Shown piece after piece: positions 8,810-17,677 of a stretch of DNA of 64,000 bases (its first letter is position 1; the number at the start of each line of letters is the position of its first letter). The notes under the pieces are model-generated. The model worked only from the letters and a program-made list of their open reading frames with translations. It did no database searches and was not told the origin of the DNA. The DNA lies in NCBI RefSeq assembly GCF_040144835.1, contig NZ_CP151632.1, positions 2,418,001-2,482,000 on the forward strand, given 5' to 3'. This DNA is from Microbacterium sp. LWS13-1.2 (GTDB lineage: Bacteria; Actinomycetota; Actinomycetes; Actinomycetales; Microbacteriaceae). The position numbers and the translations under genes were made by a program.

Positions 8810-9274
8810 TCACTCGCTGGGGAAGGCCAGCGCCCGCAGCAGTGCGCCCAGCGTCTCGCGGTCTTCGGCGCTCAGTTGACCGTGGACGCGCTCCTCGGCG
8901 GCGCGGGCGGACTCGCGCGCGGTCGCGACGAGTGAGCGCCCGGCATCCGTCGCCACGACGACGTTGGCGCGACGGTCGGACGGATCCGGCCGACGCTCGA
9001 CGAGGCCGCGGGACTGCAGCTCATCCACGAGGCTGACGACCTGGCTCGGGTCGAGGCGGAGGAACTCCGCGAGCTCGCGCTGCGACGGGCGGGCGTCGCC
9101 CGAGGCGAGGACGAGCACCGAGTACGACCGTGCTTTGAGACCGTGCTCGGCGAGCGCCGCGTTCCCGGCGGCCAGCGCGATCGCATTCGCGCGGGCCAGC
9201 AGGAAGCTCACGTCGTCGGTCAGCGCCGACGACCGGAGCCCCTGGGGCGCGATGGCGTCGGCGGGTTTCGGCAT
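8810..9274 (-). CDS. MarR-family regulator (PhdR/CouR-like)
   Basis: A winged-helix MarR repressor, 154 residues from the ATG at 9274 (a start at 9298 would add 8). The central DNA-binding region reads SQRELAEFLRLDPSQVVSLVDELQSRGLVERRPDPSDRRA, given here only to locate it at about residues 64-103. It diverges from the SDR-amidohydrolase-acyl-CoA dehydrogenase operon. In Corynebacterium (PhdR) and Rhodococcus (CouR) an equivalent MarR protein represses the hydroxycinnamate genes and is released by a CoA thioester; the same is inferred here. Confidence 0.85.
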   Translation of the reverse strand: MPKPADAIAPQGLRSSALTDDVSFLLARANAIALAAGNAALAEHGLKARSYSVLVLASGDARPSQRELAEFLRLDPSQVVSLVDELQSRGLVERRPDPSDRRANVVVATDAGRSLVATARESARAAEERVHGQLSAEDRETLGALLRALAFPSE

Positions 9275-9313
9275 GGCCACGATGCTAGTCCACTTCATGG
9301 AGGAACGGAATGA

Positions 9314-9342
9314 TTGACTTCTTCAACGGTTAGGACTTCAAT
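9314..9342 (+). promoter_or_regulatory. Putative promoter of the hydroxycinnamate operon
   Basis: TTGACT (9314-9319) and TTCAAT (9337-9342) are 17 nt apart, a reasonable -35/-10 pair before the SDR start at 9368. A GACTTC direct repeat (9316 and 9334) overlaps it and could form part of a MarR operator. The assignment is by eye. Confidence 0.4.
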
Positions 9343-9367
9343 AGACCCGACACGAAGGAGTTCACGC

Positions 9368-10312
9368 ATGTCTTCGCACGCCCCGCTCGACGGCAAGGTC
9401 GCCATCGTCACCGGCTCGGGCCGTGGCCTCGGCCTCGCCTACGCCCAGGAACTCGCACGCCACGGCGCCGCCGTCGTCATCAACGACGTCGACGATGCCA
9501 CCGCCGCCGAGGCCGTCTCCACGATCGAGGCCGAAGGCGGCCGTGCCGTCGCCGTGGCCCTGCCGGTCGGCCCCACCGAGACCGCGAAGCAGCTTGTGCA
9601 GGCCGCCGTCGACACGTTCGGGCGGCTCGACATCCTCGTCACGAACGCCGGCGTGCTGCGCGACACCGTGCTCTGGAAGATGAGCGACGACGACTTCGAC
9701 ACCGTCATCAACGTGCATCTCCGCGGCACTTTCACCTGCGTACGCGAGGCCGCCACCTACATGCGTGCGAACGAGATCCCCGGCCGCATCATCTGCATCG
9801 GCTCGCCGACGGGTCAGCGCGGCAACTTCGGCCAGACCAACTACGCCGCCGCCAAGGCCGGCATCGTCGGCATGGTGCGCACGTGGGCGCTCGAGCTGAA
9901 GAAGGCGGGCATCACCGCCAACGCCGTGATCCCCGTCGCCGCGACCGCGATGACTGCGACCGTGCCGTACTTCGCCGCCGCCGTCGAGGCAGATGAGAAG
10001 GGCGAGCCGATGCCGGCGTTCTTCCGCCACGATCTCGGGTTCGGCACGTCGGACGACGTCGCGGGCCTCATCGCCTATCTCGCATCGGATGCCGCAGCCG
10101 CCGTCACCGGGCAGGCCATCGGCATCGGCGGCGACAGACTGCAGCTGTGGTCGCACCCCGAGGCCGTCGCGACCGCCTACCACGAGGGCGGCTGGTCGTA
10201 CGACGATCTGTCGACCGGGTTCGCCGACGCCGCAGGCGAGCTGCAGCCGGTCGGCGAGAAGTTCCCGCCGCTGCCGGAGGAGCTGCAGCGCCCGGCGCCG
10301 AGCGGTCGTTGA
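9368..10312 (+). CDS. SDR oxidoreductase, beta-hydroxyacyl-CoA dehydrogenase type (PhdD/CouO-like)
   Basis: A classical short-chain dehydrogenase of 314 residues. The NAD(P)-binding TGSGRGLG (15-22), NAG (93-95) and catalytic Ser146, Tyr159 and Lys163 (YAAAK) are all present. The sequence resembles the dehydrogenase domain of peroxisomal multifunctional enzyme 2. In phd/cou clusters this enzyme oxidises the beta-hydroxy aryl-propanoyl-CoA to the beta-ketoacyl-CoA. The ATG at 9368 is preceded by GAAGGAG. It is the first gene of a run ending at the CoA ligase. Confidence 0.85.
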   Translation: MSSHAPLDGKVAIVTGSGRGLGLAYAQELARHGAAVVINDVDDATAAEAVSTIEAEGGRAVAVALPVGPTETAKQLVQAAVDTFGRLDILVTNAGVLRDTVLWKMSDDDFDTVINVHLRGTFTCVREAATYMRANEIPGRIICIGSPTGQRGNFGQTNYAAAKAGIVGMVRTWALELKKAGITANAVIPVAATAMTATVPYFAAAVEADEKGEPMPAFFRHDLGFGTSDDVAGLIAYLASDAAAAVTGQAIGIGGDRLQLWSHPEAVATAYHEGGWSYDDLSTGFADAAGELQPVGEKFPPLPEELQRPAPSGR

Positions 10313-10336
10313 GCGAGCGAAGCGAGACGAGACGCC
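10303..10336. repeat. Single GTTGAGCGAGCGAAGCGAGACG repeat fragment
   Basis: One short copy of the interspersed family spans the end of the SDR gene and the gap before the amidohydrolase. It overlaps the last codons of the SDR and forms the leader of the next gene. Confidence 0.7.
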
Positions 10337-10337
10337 C

Positions 10338-11240
10338 ATGACCCGCTACGAACCCGCGATCGACGTCGACGCGCTCACGGCGATCGACGTGCACGTGCAC
10401 ATCGAGGTCGACCATCACGGTCACTCGTCGCTGCCCGACGACCTCCGGGACGCGGCGGCCAACTACTTCAGCACCGACGGGCCGAACCCCGACCTCGACG
10501 CCGTCGCTGCCCACTACCGGGAGCGGCGCATGGCGGCCGTGGTGTTCACGGTCGACGCCGAGACGAACCTCGGCCAGTCGCCGCTCTCGAGCGCCGACAT
10601 CGCCGAGGGAGCCGCCCGCAACAACGACGTGCTCATCCCGTTCGGCTCGGTCGACCCGCTGAAGCCCTCGGCGGTAGACGACGCGCGCCGCCTCATCGAG
10701 GACCACGGCGTGCGAGGCTTCAAGTTCCACCCGACCGTGCAGGGCTTCGACCCCTCCGACGCGGCGCACTCAGCGCTGTACGAGACGCTGCAGGATGCGG
10801 GCGTCGTCGCGCTCTTCCACACCGGCCAGACCGGGATCGGCGCCGGACTTCCGGGTGGGCGCGGCCTGCTGCTCGGCCTGTCCAACCCGATGCTGCTCGA
10901 CCCCGTCGCGGCGCGGTTCCCCGAGTTGCAGATCATCATGGCGCACCCGTCGGTGCCCTGGCAGGACGAAGCCCTGTCGGTAGCGACTCACAAGCACAAC
11001 ACCTGGATCGACCTGTCGGGCTGGAGCCCGAAGTACTTCCCCGAGCAGCTGGTGCGCGCCGCCAACTCGTACCTCAAGGACCGCGTGCTGTTCGGCTCGG
11101 ACTTCCCGCTGCTCACCCCCGACCGGTGGCTGCGCGACGCCGAGCTGCCGACCGCCTCGGGCGCCGCGCGCTTCAAGCCCGAGGCGCTGCCCGGCATCCT
11201 CAAGGACAACGCGGTACGGCTCCTCGGGCTCGGCGGCTGA
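10338..11240 (+). CDS. Amidohydrolase-fold beta-ketoacyl-CoA hydrolase (PhdE/CouN-like)
   Basis: An amidohydrolase-2 family protein of 300 residues. Metal-site motifs are visible in order: DVHVHIEVD near the N-terminus, FKFHPTVQG, LFHTGQ, IIMAHPS and GSDFPLLTP. In actinobacterial hydroxycinnamate clusters this relative of resorcylate decarboxylase cleaves 4-hydroxyphenyl-beta-ketoacyl-CoA to the hydroxybenzoate and acetyl-CoA, replacing thiolase. The neighbouring acyl-CoA dehydrogenase, MaoC and ligase genes support that reading. The downstream gene starts 1 nt after its stop. Confidence 0.85.
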   Translation: MTRYEPAIDVDALTAIDVHVHIEVDHHGHSSLPDDLRDAAANYFSTDGPNPDLDAVAAHYRERRMAAVVFTVDAETNLGQSPLSSADIAEGAARNNDVLIPFGSVDPLKPSAVDDARRLIEDHGVRGFKFHPTVQGFDPSDAAHSALYETLQDAGVVALFHTGQTGIGAGLPGGRGLLLGLSNPMLLDPVAARFPELQIIMAHPSVPWQDEALSVATHKHNTWIDLSGWSPKYFPEQLVRAANSYLKDRVLFGSDFPLLTPDRWLRDAELPTASGAARFKPEALPGILKDNAVRLLGLGG

Positions 11241-11241
11241 G

Positions 11242-12447
11242 ATGCCGGCCCTCGAGGCGGATGCGACGTTCGGGTTCGACCCGTACGCGATCGCGGCCGC
11301 CCACCTGAGCCCCGCCGCCCGCGCGACACTCGGGCGGCTGCAGACCGCCTTGGACCGCGACATCCGCCCGCTCCTCGCGGACGCGTGGGAGACGGCGACC
11401 ATGCCGTCCGAGGTGCTCGACGCGCTCATCCCGCTCGATCTCATGAAGCCGAAGGGGATGGATGCCGCCGAGGCTGCGTCGAGCGTCTACTCGGGTTTCC
11501 GCAACTACGTGCTGGCGCGCACCGACGTCTCGGTCGCCACCCTCTACAACGCCCAGTCCGGCCTCTTCCGCACGGCGATCGCCGTCGGCGGCTCGCCCGC
11601 GCAGGCGGCCGAGCTCGACCCGCGCGTGCGCAGCTTCGAGCTCAAGGGCGTGTTCGCGCTCACCGAGCCCGAGCACGGCTCCGACATCGCGGGCGGACTC
11701 GCCACCAGCGCGCGGCGCGTGGGCGACGGCTGGGTGATCGACGGCAGCAAGAAGTGGATCGGCGGGGCCGCGGCATCCGATGTCCTCGTCGTGTTCGCAC
11801 GAGACGTCGACGACAGCGCCGTCAAGGCGTTCCTCGTCCCGACCGGTGCCGAGGGCGTCCTCCTCGAGACGATCGGCGGCAAGGTCTCGCTGCGGCCGAT
11901 GCAGAACGCCCTCATCACGCTCGATGGGGTGCAGGTGGCCGAGCAATCCCGGCTGCAGAACGTGAACGGATGGGCGGACGTCGCCCGCATCCTGCGGGCC
12001 ATGCGCGCCGACGTCGCCTGGATCGCCGCGGGGCTCCAGGCCGGCGCGCTCGACGCCGCCGTGCAGTACGTGCGCGAGCGGCACCAGTTCGGGCGGCCGA
12101 TCGGCGGCTTCCAGCTCGTTCAGGAGAAGCTCGCCCGCATGCTCGGCAACTGCGTGGCGTCGCTCGCCCTCGTCGCGCAGCTGTCCCTTCAGCAGGACGG
12201 TTCCGCCGAGGTCGGCGGCGCCTTCGCCGACGAGAACTCGGCGCTCGCCAAGATGCAGACCGCCCGCCTCGCCCGCGAGACCGTCGCTCTCGGCCGTGAA
12301 GTGCTCGGCGGCAACGGCATCCTGCTCGAGCACGACGTCGCCCGCTTCTTCGCCGACGCCGAAGCCGTGTACTCGTACGAGGGCACGCACGAGATCAACG
12401 CCCTGATCGTCGGCCGCGCGCTCACCGGCGCGTCCGCCTTCACCTGA
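11242..12447 (+). CDS. Acyl-CoA dehydrogenase (PhdB-like)
   Basis: A FAD-dependent acyl-CoA dehydrogenase of 401 residues. Family motifs are ALTEPEHGSDIAGG, the FAD/substrate region near GSKKWIGGA, and the C-terminal YEGTHEINALIVGR carrying the flavin-proximal loop. It follows the amidohydrolase by 1 nt. In phd clusters the equivalent protein desaturates the phenylpropanoyl-CoA side chain, letting saturated acids enter the same route as cinnamates. Substrate assignment is by context. Confidence 0.85.
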   Translation: MPALEADATFGFDPYAIAAAHLSPAARATLGRLQTALDRDIRPLLADAWETATMPSEVLDALIPLDLMKPKGMDAAEAASSVYSGFRNYVLARTDVSVATLYNAQSGLFRTAIAVGGSPAQAAELDPRVRSFELKGVFALTEPEHGSDIAGGLATSARRVGDGWVIDGSKKWIGGAAASDVLVVFARDVDDSAVKAFLVPTGAEGVLLETIGGKVSLRPMQNALITLDGVQVAEQSRLQNVNGWADVARILRAMRADVAWIAAGLQAGALDAAVQYVRERHQFGRPIGGFQLVQEKLARMLGNCVASLALVAQLSLQQDGSAEVGGAFADENSALAKMQTARLARETVALGREVLGGNGILLEHDVARFFADAEAVYSYEGTHEINALIVGRALTGASAFT

Positions 12448-12507
12448 TCGACGCCGGCTGCCGCCCCTGTCGAAGACCCCGAGCCAGACCCCACCGAAGG
12501 AGAACCC

Positions 12508-12960
12508 ATGACCACCACCGTCGACTACGCCGACGTCGCCGGGCTCGCCGGCACCGACCTCGGCTGGACCGAGTGGCTCGAGGTCACGCAGGACCGCGTG
12601 AACCTCTTCGCCGACGCCACCGACGACCACCAGTGGATCCACGTCGACCCCGAGCGCGCGGCCGACGGTCCGTTCGGCGGGCCCATCGCCCACGGGTTCC
12701 TGAGCCTGTCGCTGACCGTGAAGTTCTGGTCCGAGCTGTTCGACGTCACGGGCGTGACCACGCGCGTGAACTACGGCCTCGATAAGGTGCGGTTCGTCTC
12801 GCCGGTCGCCGTCGGCGCCCGCGTGCGCATGAACGCCGTCATCGACGAGGTGACCGAGGTGCGCGGCGGCTACCAGTTCGCGGTCGATCAGACGATCGAG
12901 ATCGAAGGCGGCGCGAAGCCCGCCGTCGTCGCGCGAGGCCTCTACCGCTTCTACGCCTGA
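12508..12960 (+). CDS. MaoC-like hydratase (PhdC/CouM-like)
   Basis: A single hot-dog-fold enoyl-CoA hydratase of 150 residues. The hydratase-2 motif is visible as DATDDHQWIHVD followed by GPFGGPIAHGFLSLSL, supplying the Asp/His pair. It would hydrate the cinnamoyl-CoA double bond, giving the substrate of the SDR upstream. The ATG at 12508 has a GAAGGAGA ribosome-binding site. Confidence 0.9.
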   Translation: MTTTVDYADVAGLAGTDLGWTEWLEVTQDRVNLFADATDDHQWIHVDPERAADGPFGGPIAHGFLSLSLTVKFWSELFDVTGVTTRVNYGLDKVRFVSPVAVGARVRMNAVIDEVTEVRGGYQFAVDQTIEIEGGAKPAVVARGLYRFYA

Positions 12961-12964
12961 GAGC

Positions 12965-13042
12965 GCGTTTCGTCTCGCTTCCCTCGCTCGACGACCGCAA
13001 CCCGGTCGTCGAGCGAGGGAGCGAAGCGACAAAGACGAAACG
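12965..13042. repeat. Long inverted copy of the interspersed repeat
   Basis: A GCGTTTCGTCTCGCTTCCCT arm is followed by its complement ending AGACGAAACGC, giving a hairpin of some 30 bp per arm. It lies between the MaoC and ligase genes and could lower ligase expression; that is inference. Confidence 0.8.
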
Positions 13043-13077
13043 CCGCACACCTCCTCGAAGGAGAGGACACCGCAACG

Positions 13078-14604
13078 ATGCACACCCAGGGAATCGGGTT
13101 CTGGCTCGCCAAGCGGCGACTGAAGGACCCCGCCAAGACGGCGGTCGTCTTCGGCGACGACGAGCTGACCTATCGACAGCTGGCGGATGCCGCTGACCGC
13201 GTCGCCGCCGCGCTCTGGCATCGCGGCATCCGTCGTGGCGACGCCGTCGCCTACATCGGCGAGAACAGCCCGCAGTTCCTTCAGGTCATGTTCGGCGCGG
13301 CACAGTTGGGCGCCGTCTTCGTGCCGCTGAACACGCGGCTCGCCGGCCCGGAGATGCAGCACATCCTCGTCGACTCGGGTGCGCGCGCCGTCGTCCTCGA
13401 CCCGGAGTTCTTGGACCGGGCGATGCCGGGTGTCGAGGCGGGGCGGATCGCCCATGTCATCGTGACCGGCGAAGGGCTGCCGGAGCACCCCGGCCTCGCA
13501 CGCCTCGTCGCCGATGCTCCCGGCGGCCACACGGTGGCCGACGTCGGACTCGACGACCCCGCCGCGATCATCTACACGTCGGGCACCACCGGGCGTCCGA
13601 AGGGCGCCGTGCTGAGCCACGGCAACCTCACCTGGGTCGCCCTCAACTGCATCGTCGACTACGACGTCGTCTCGACCGACGTGTCGCTCATGATCTCTCC
13701 GCTGTTCCACGTCGCCTCGCTCGGAATGGGTGCGCTCCCGGTGATCCTGAAGGGCGCGACGCTCGTCCTCGAGAAGGGCTTCGAGCCCGGCCGCGCCCTC
13801 GCGCAGATCCAGCGCCACGGCGTCACGATGCTCAGCGGCGTGCCGACCACGTACCAGATGCTGGCCGACCACCCCGACTGGGCGGCGACCGACCTCTCGA
13901 CGCTGCAGAAGCTCACGTGCGGCGGGTCGGCCGTGCCCACCCGCATCCTCAATGCGTACGAGGAGCGCGGCCTGTCGTTCTCACAGGGGTACGGCATGAC
14001 CGAGACCTCGCCGGGCGCGACGTCGCTCTCACCATCGATGACCCGCGAGAAGCAAGGCAGCGTCGGCCTGCCGCATTTCTTCACCGATGTGCGCATCACC
14101 GACGAGCACGGCGACGTGGTGCCGCGCGGCACCGTCGGCGAGATCGAGATCTCGGGCCCCAACGTCTTCCTCGGCTATCACGGTCAGCCCGAGGCGACGG
14201 CGGCGGCGTTCACCGACGACGGGTGGTTCCGCTCGGGGGACCTCGGCTACCTCGATGCCGACGGCTACCTCTTCATCGCCGATCGCCTGAAGGACATGAT
14301 CATCTCGGGCGGCGAGAACATCTATCCCGCCGAGGTCGAGAACCTCATCTCGGACATCGAGGGGATCTCGGGCGTGGCGGTTGTGGGCGTGCCCGACGAC
14401 CGGTGGGGCGAGGTGCCGTGGGCGGTCGTCACCGTCAAGGAGGGTGCAGAGGTCGACACCGAGATCGTGCGCTCCCACCTCGACGGAGTGCTGGCGCGCT
14501 ACAAGCTCCCCAAGAACGTCGTCGTGGTCGAAGAGCTGCCCCGCACCGCGTCGGGCAAGGTGCGCAAGGCAGACCTGCGCGCGCGCTTCGGGGAGAGCGG
14601 ATGA
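13078..14604 (+). CDS. Hydroxycinnamate-CoA ligase candidate (PhdA/CouL-like)
   Basis: An ANL-superfamily acyl-CoA synthetase of 508 residues. The AMP-binding P-loop YTSGTTGRPKGAVLSHGN, the GYGMTE motif, GWFRSGDLGYLD and the C-terminal PRTASGKVRK with its catalytic Lys are all visible. In this cluster it should activate p-coumarate, ferulate, caffeate or sinapate to the CoA thioester, the first step of side-chain shortening. Which acids it accepts cannot be read from sequence. The start of the DUF3237 gene overlaps its stop (ATGA). Confidence 0.88.
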   Translation: MHTQGIGFWLAKRRLKDPAKTAVVFGDDELTYRQLADAADRVAAALWHRGIRRGDAVAYIGENSPQFLQVMFGAAQLGAVFVPLNTRLAGPEMQHILVDSGARAVVLDPEFLDRAMPGVEAGRIAHVIVTGEGLPEHPGLARLVADAPGGHTVADVGLDDPAAIIYTSGTTGRPKGAVLSHGNLTWVALNCIVDYDVVSTDVSLMISPLFHVASLGMGALPVILKGATLVLEKGFEPGRALAQIQRHGVTMLSGVPTTYQMLADHPDWAATDLSTLQKLTCGGSAVPTRILNAYEERGLSFSQGYGMTETSPGATSLSPSMTREKQGSVGLPHFFTDVRITDEHGDVVPRGTVGEIEISGPNVFLGYHGQPEATAAAFTDDGWFRSGDLGYLDADGYLFIADRLKDMIISGGENIYPAEVENLISDIEGISGVAVVGVPDDRWGEVPWAVVTVKEGAEVDTEIVRSHLDGVLARYKLPKNVVVVEELPRTASGKVRKADLRARFGESG

Positions 14605-15061
14605 CGCGCGTCCCGCCGGTTCCGTCGCTCGTGCGGGCCTTCGAGGTGGTCGCCGACCTCGGCCCGCTCGAAGACCACGGCATGACGCGCGCCGGCCACC
14701 GGCGCATCATCCCGGTGGTCGGCGGCACGGTCACGGGCGACTTCACGGGCACGATCCTCGCCGGCGGCGCCGACTGGCAGACGTGCGGGCGGACGGCTCC
14801 ATCGAGATCGACGGCCGCTACAGCGCGCGCGGCGACGACGGGTCGCTGCTGCACAGCCGTGCCCGCGGTGTACGCAGCGGCGATCCCGCCGTGCTCGAGG
14901 CCCTGCTGCGCGGCGACGACGTCGAGCCCGACGCCTACTACTTCCGCGCCGCGCTCACGCTGGAGTCCGCGTCCCGCCCCGAGTTCGAGCGCGCGGTCTA
15001 CGTCGCGTCGTACATCCGCGAGGCGAGCCGCGTCCGGTACGTCGCGTACCGCCTGACCTGA
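14601..15061 (+). pseudogene. DUF3237 protein, frameshifted
   Basis: The first frame reads from the ATG at 14601 to GGTVTGDFTGTILAGGADWQ, then loses similarity. The next frame continues with VRADGSIEIDGRYSARGDDG and ends with VRYVAYRLT at 15061. Joined, they make a normal DUF3237 protein of about 153 residues. Near 14781-14785 the sequence reads CAGACGTGCGG, where one extra base would restore the frame. It is therefore a recent single-base deletion or a sequencing error. Its function is unknown; DUF3237 genes are often seen near aromatic-compound genes. Confidence 0.75.
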
Positions 15062-15120
15062 CGCCTCTGTCCCGGTAGGAAGCGCGAGCGCCCCACACCG
15101 ACGTCCTGCGCCGGGCTCAG

Positions 15121-15172
15121 TGCGTTTCGTCTCGCTCGTTCCTCGCTCGCTCAACGACCGGGACCGTCGAGC
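15121..15172. repeat. Interspersed repeat copy (inverted orientation)
   Basis: One copy reading GCGTTTCGTCTCGCTCGTTC through to CTCAACGACCGGGACCG lies between the convergent DUF3237 and PaaX-like genes. Confidence 0.8.
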
Positions 15173-15181
15173 CCGGTCGCC

Positions 15182-16042
15182 TCAGCCGACGAGCGCGGCG
15201 AAGTCGCGGACCGCGGGGAAGGCGAACTCGCGGTGGCGCTGCGTGAACAGCTCCGCCGAGCGGTCGGCGGGCCAGTCGTCGCCCATGTAGGGCCGCGGAA
15301 GGCGGGGGTCGGCACGCAGCAGGGCGAGCCAGTCGGCGACCAGCAGCGTGCGCGCGGTGAGCGGGGGAAGATCGGATGCCGCGTCGTCACGCTCCCAGTG
15401 CGAGATGAACTCGTGGTGCGCCTCGCGGATGCGCTCGACGTCCCACGCGACCCGCACCGCCTCGACCATCGGGAACCCGTCGAGCTCCGCGGCCGAGAAG
15501 GCGTTGACCGACCCCGGCGGCAGGTCGGGGATGATCGCCCCGAGCGCCGCGGCGAGGTCGACGGCTCCGGGCGCGATCCACAGCCCGTCGCGGAGCACCG
15601 CGAAGCCCGACCACGTCAGCGCGGCGCGGAGGCGGTGGCGCAGGTCCCGCAGGTGCTCCGGCACCGTGTAGGTGACCAGGGTCCAGCCGTCGCCCTGGGG
15701 TTCGAACGGCGCCGGGCCGTTGACGCGACCGGATGCCTCGCGCAGCACCTCGCTGCCGTGCCCGGTGAGCACGAACCCGATCTCACGACCCAGGCGCCGG
15801 CGCTCCAGCAGCCCGCTGTGCACCATGCGGTCCAGGTTGGTCCGCACCGCGGACGCGGCGACCCCGGCGCTCTCGAGCGCGCCGATCAGCACGCTGGCGC
15901 GGAGCGGCTCGAAGTACCGGTCGCACACGTACTCGCCGAAGAACGCCAGCAGCAGCTGCCGCGGCTTGCGCGTGAGCACCGACGTCTCGACCGCCGGGAG
16001 CGCCGACACCGCGACGGCGGCCTTGGCGGTCGCGATGCTCAC
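15182..16042 (-). CDS. PaaX-family transcriptional regulator
   Basis: A 286-residue PaaX-like regulator: an N-terminal winged helix (residues about 25-95, containing VLTRKPRQLLLAFFGEYV and AVRTNLDRMVHSGLL), the central WTLVTYTVPEHLRDLRHRLR segment, and a PaaX C-terminal region. The GTG start at 16042 overlaps the ATPase stop (GTGA), so it is the last gene of the ABC-transporter operon. PaaX proteins usually sense aryl-CoA thioesters; its inclusion in the operon suggests autoregulated, aromatic-responsive uptake (inference). Confidence 0.82.
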   Translation of the reverse strand: MSIATAKAAVAVSALPAVETSVLTRKPRQLLLAFFGEYVCDRYFEPLRASVLIGALESAGVAASAVRTNLDRMVHSGLLERRRLGREIGFVLTGHGSEVLREASGRVNGPAPFEPQGDGWTLVTYTVPEHLRDLRHRLRAALTWSGFAVLRDGLWIAPGAVDLAAALGAIIPDLPPGSVNAFSAAELDGFPMVEAVRVAWDVERIREAHHEFISHWERDDAASDLPPLTARTLLVADWLALLRADPRLPRPYMGDDWPADRSAELFTQRHREFAFPAVRDFAALVG

Positions 16043-16860
16043 GCGGCCTCCGGGCGGACGGCCTCGCCGCGCTTCGCGCGCTGGATCTGCTCGTACACAT
16101 GGGTGCGCAGCTCGGTGAAGCGCGGCAGCGCGCGCGTCGTGATCTGATCGCGGTCGGGCGCCAGGTCGATGGCGAGGTCCTCCTGCACCCAGGTCGGCGA
16201 CTTCGACAGCACGATCACGCGCTCGCCCAGGTACACCGACTCGTCGATGTCGTGCGTCACGAACAGGATCGACATCCCGCGCTCCCGGTGGAGCGTGCGC
16301 ACCAGGTCTTCGAGGTCGGCGCGCGTCTGGGCGTCGACCGCGGCGAAGGGCTCGTCCATGATCAGCACCTCGGGCTGGTACGCGACGGCGCGGGCGATCG
16401 CGACGCGCTGCTGCATGCCGCCGGAGAGCTGCCACGGGTAGCTCTTGGTCGCGTGCTCGAGCCCGACGGCGGCCAGAGCGTCGTCGACGAGCCGATCCCG
16501 GTCGGTGCGGCTGAGCTTCTTGTGCTTCAACGGCAGTTCGACGTTGCCGCGGACGGTGAGCCAGGGGTACAGGCTGCGGCCGTACTCCTGGAAGACCAGA
16601 GCCATGTTGGGCGGCGGCCCGGTCACCTTCCGGCCGCCGAGCTCGATGACCCCCGACGTGGGCTTCAGCAGGCCGGCGATGCACTTCAGCAGCGTCGTCT
16701 TGCCGCACCCCGACGGGCCGACGATGCACACCAGCTCACCGGCATCCATCCGGAATCCGATGTCGCCGATCGCCTCGACGTTGCCGGTCGACGACTCGTA
16801 CACCTTGCGCAGCTGCTCGACGTTCAGCAGCGGCTCACTCTTGCGCAGCGCGTCACGCAC
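16039..16860 (-). CDS. ABC transporter ATPase, nitrate/sulfonate type
   Basis: The cytoplasmic ATPase of the importer, 273 residues. Walker A is GPSGCGKTT, the Q-loop lies in LVFQEYGRSLYPW, the signature is LSGGMQQR, Walker B is LIMDEP and the H-loop is VTHDIDE. The sequence belongs to the SsuB/TauB group. It starts at GTG 16860 after GGAGGTGGAGC and overlaps the upstream permease by 8 bp. Confidence 0.92.
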   Translation of the reverse strand: MRDALRKSEPLLNVEQLRKVYESSTGNVEAIGDIGFRMDAGELVCIVGPSGCGKTTLLKCIAGLLKPTSGVIELGGRKVTGPPPNMALVFQEYGRSLYPWLTVRGNVELPLKHKKLSRTDRDRLVDDALAAVGLEHATKSYPWQLSGGMQQRVAIARAVAYQPEVLIMDEPFAAVDAQTRADLEDLVRTLHRERGMSILFVTHDIDESVYLGERVIVLSKSPTWVQEDLAIDLAPDRDQITTRALPRFTELRTHVYEQIQRAKRGEAVRPEAA

Positions 16861-17677
16861 GCTCCACCTCCTTGATTCCGTGATACCAGCGAAGCACGCG
16901 CCGCTCGACGAACCCGAAGATCACCGCGAGCATGACGCCGATGAGGCCGAGCAGCACGATGCCGCTCCACATCTCGGCGATGAGGTAGTTGCGCTGGAAG
17001 TAGACGATTCGATAACCCAGGCCCGAGGACGAGAAGAACATCTCGGAGATCACCATCAGGATGAGCGCGATCGAGAGGCACTGCCGCACACCCGTCATGA
17101 TGCGCGGGCTCGCCGCCGGAAGCACCAGGTAGCGCAGCCGCTCACCCGAGGTCACCGCGAACGACCGTGCGGTCTCGGTCATCACCGAGTCCGTCGCACG
17201 GACGCCCTCGATGGTGTTCAACAGCACGGGCCAGATCGCGCCGGCGACGATCACGACGACCTTCATGAGGTCGTTCGCGCCGACGAGCACGGCGACGATC
17301 GGGATGAGCACGGGTGGCGGCACCGCGCGGAAGAACTCGAACACGGGCTCGAGCAGCTCTCGCAGCCACTGCACCAGGCCGATGACGATCCCCGCCGCGA
17401 TACCGAGGCCGACCGCCAGCACGATGCCGATCGCGAGCCGGCCGAGGCTGGGCACCACGTCGTCGAAGAACGCCGGTCCCACCCAGGTCTCGACGAACGC
17501 CTCGGCGATGACGAGCGGGCTCGGGAAGAACGGGGCGGGCGAGACGGACGACCAGATGCCCCAGATGACGAGCAGGAGGATGGGCAGCCCGAGCGCGTAC
17601 GCGGTGTTCTCGCCGAACTTCGCCCAGACCCGGGACGGGCGGCGGGGCGTGACGACGGTGCTCGTGTAGAGGGTCAC
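16853..17677 (-). CDS. ABC transporter permease, SsuC/TauC type
   Basis: An inner-membrane permease of 274 residues with about six hydrophobic segments. The EAA-type cytoplasmic loop is recognisable in the ARSFAVTSGERLRYLVLPAA stretch. The GTG start at 17677 overlaps the stop of the other permease (GTGA). Two distinct permeases imply a heterodimeric membrane channel. Confidence 0.9.
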   Translation of the reverse strand: MTLYTSTVVTPRRPSRVWAKFGENTAYALGLPILLLVIWGIWSSVSPAPFFPSPLVIAEAFVETWVGPAFFDDVVPSLGRLAIGIVLAVGLGIAAGIVIGLVQWLRELLEPVFEFFRAVPPPVLIPIVAVLVGANDLMKVVVIVAGAIWPVLLNTIEGVRATDSVMTETARSFAVTSGERLRYLVLPAASPRIMTGVRQCLSIALILMVISEMFFSSSGLGYRIVYFQRNYLIAEMWSGIVLLGLIGVMLAVIFGFVERRVLRWYHGIKEVERA

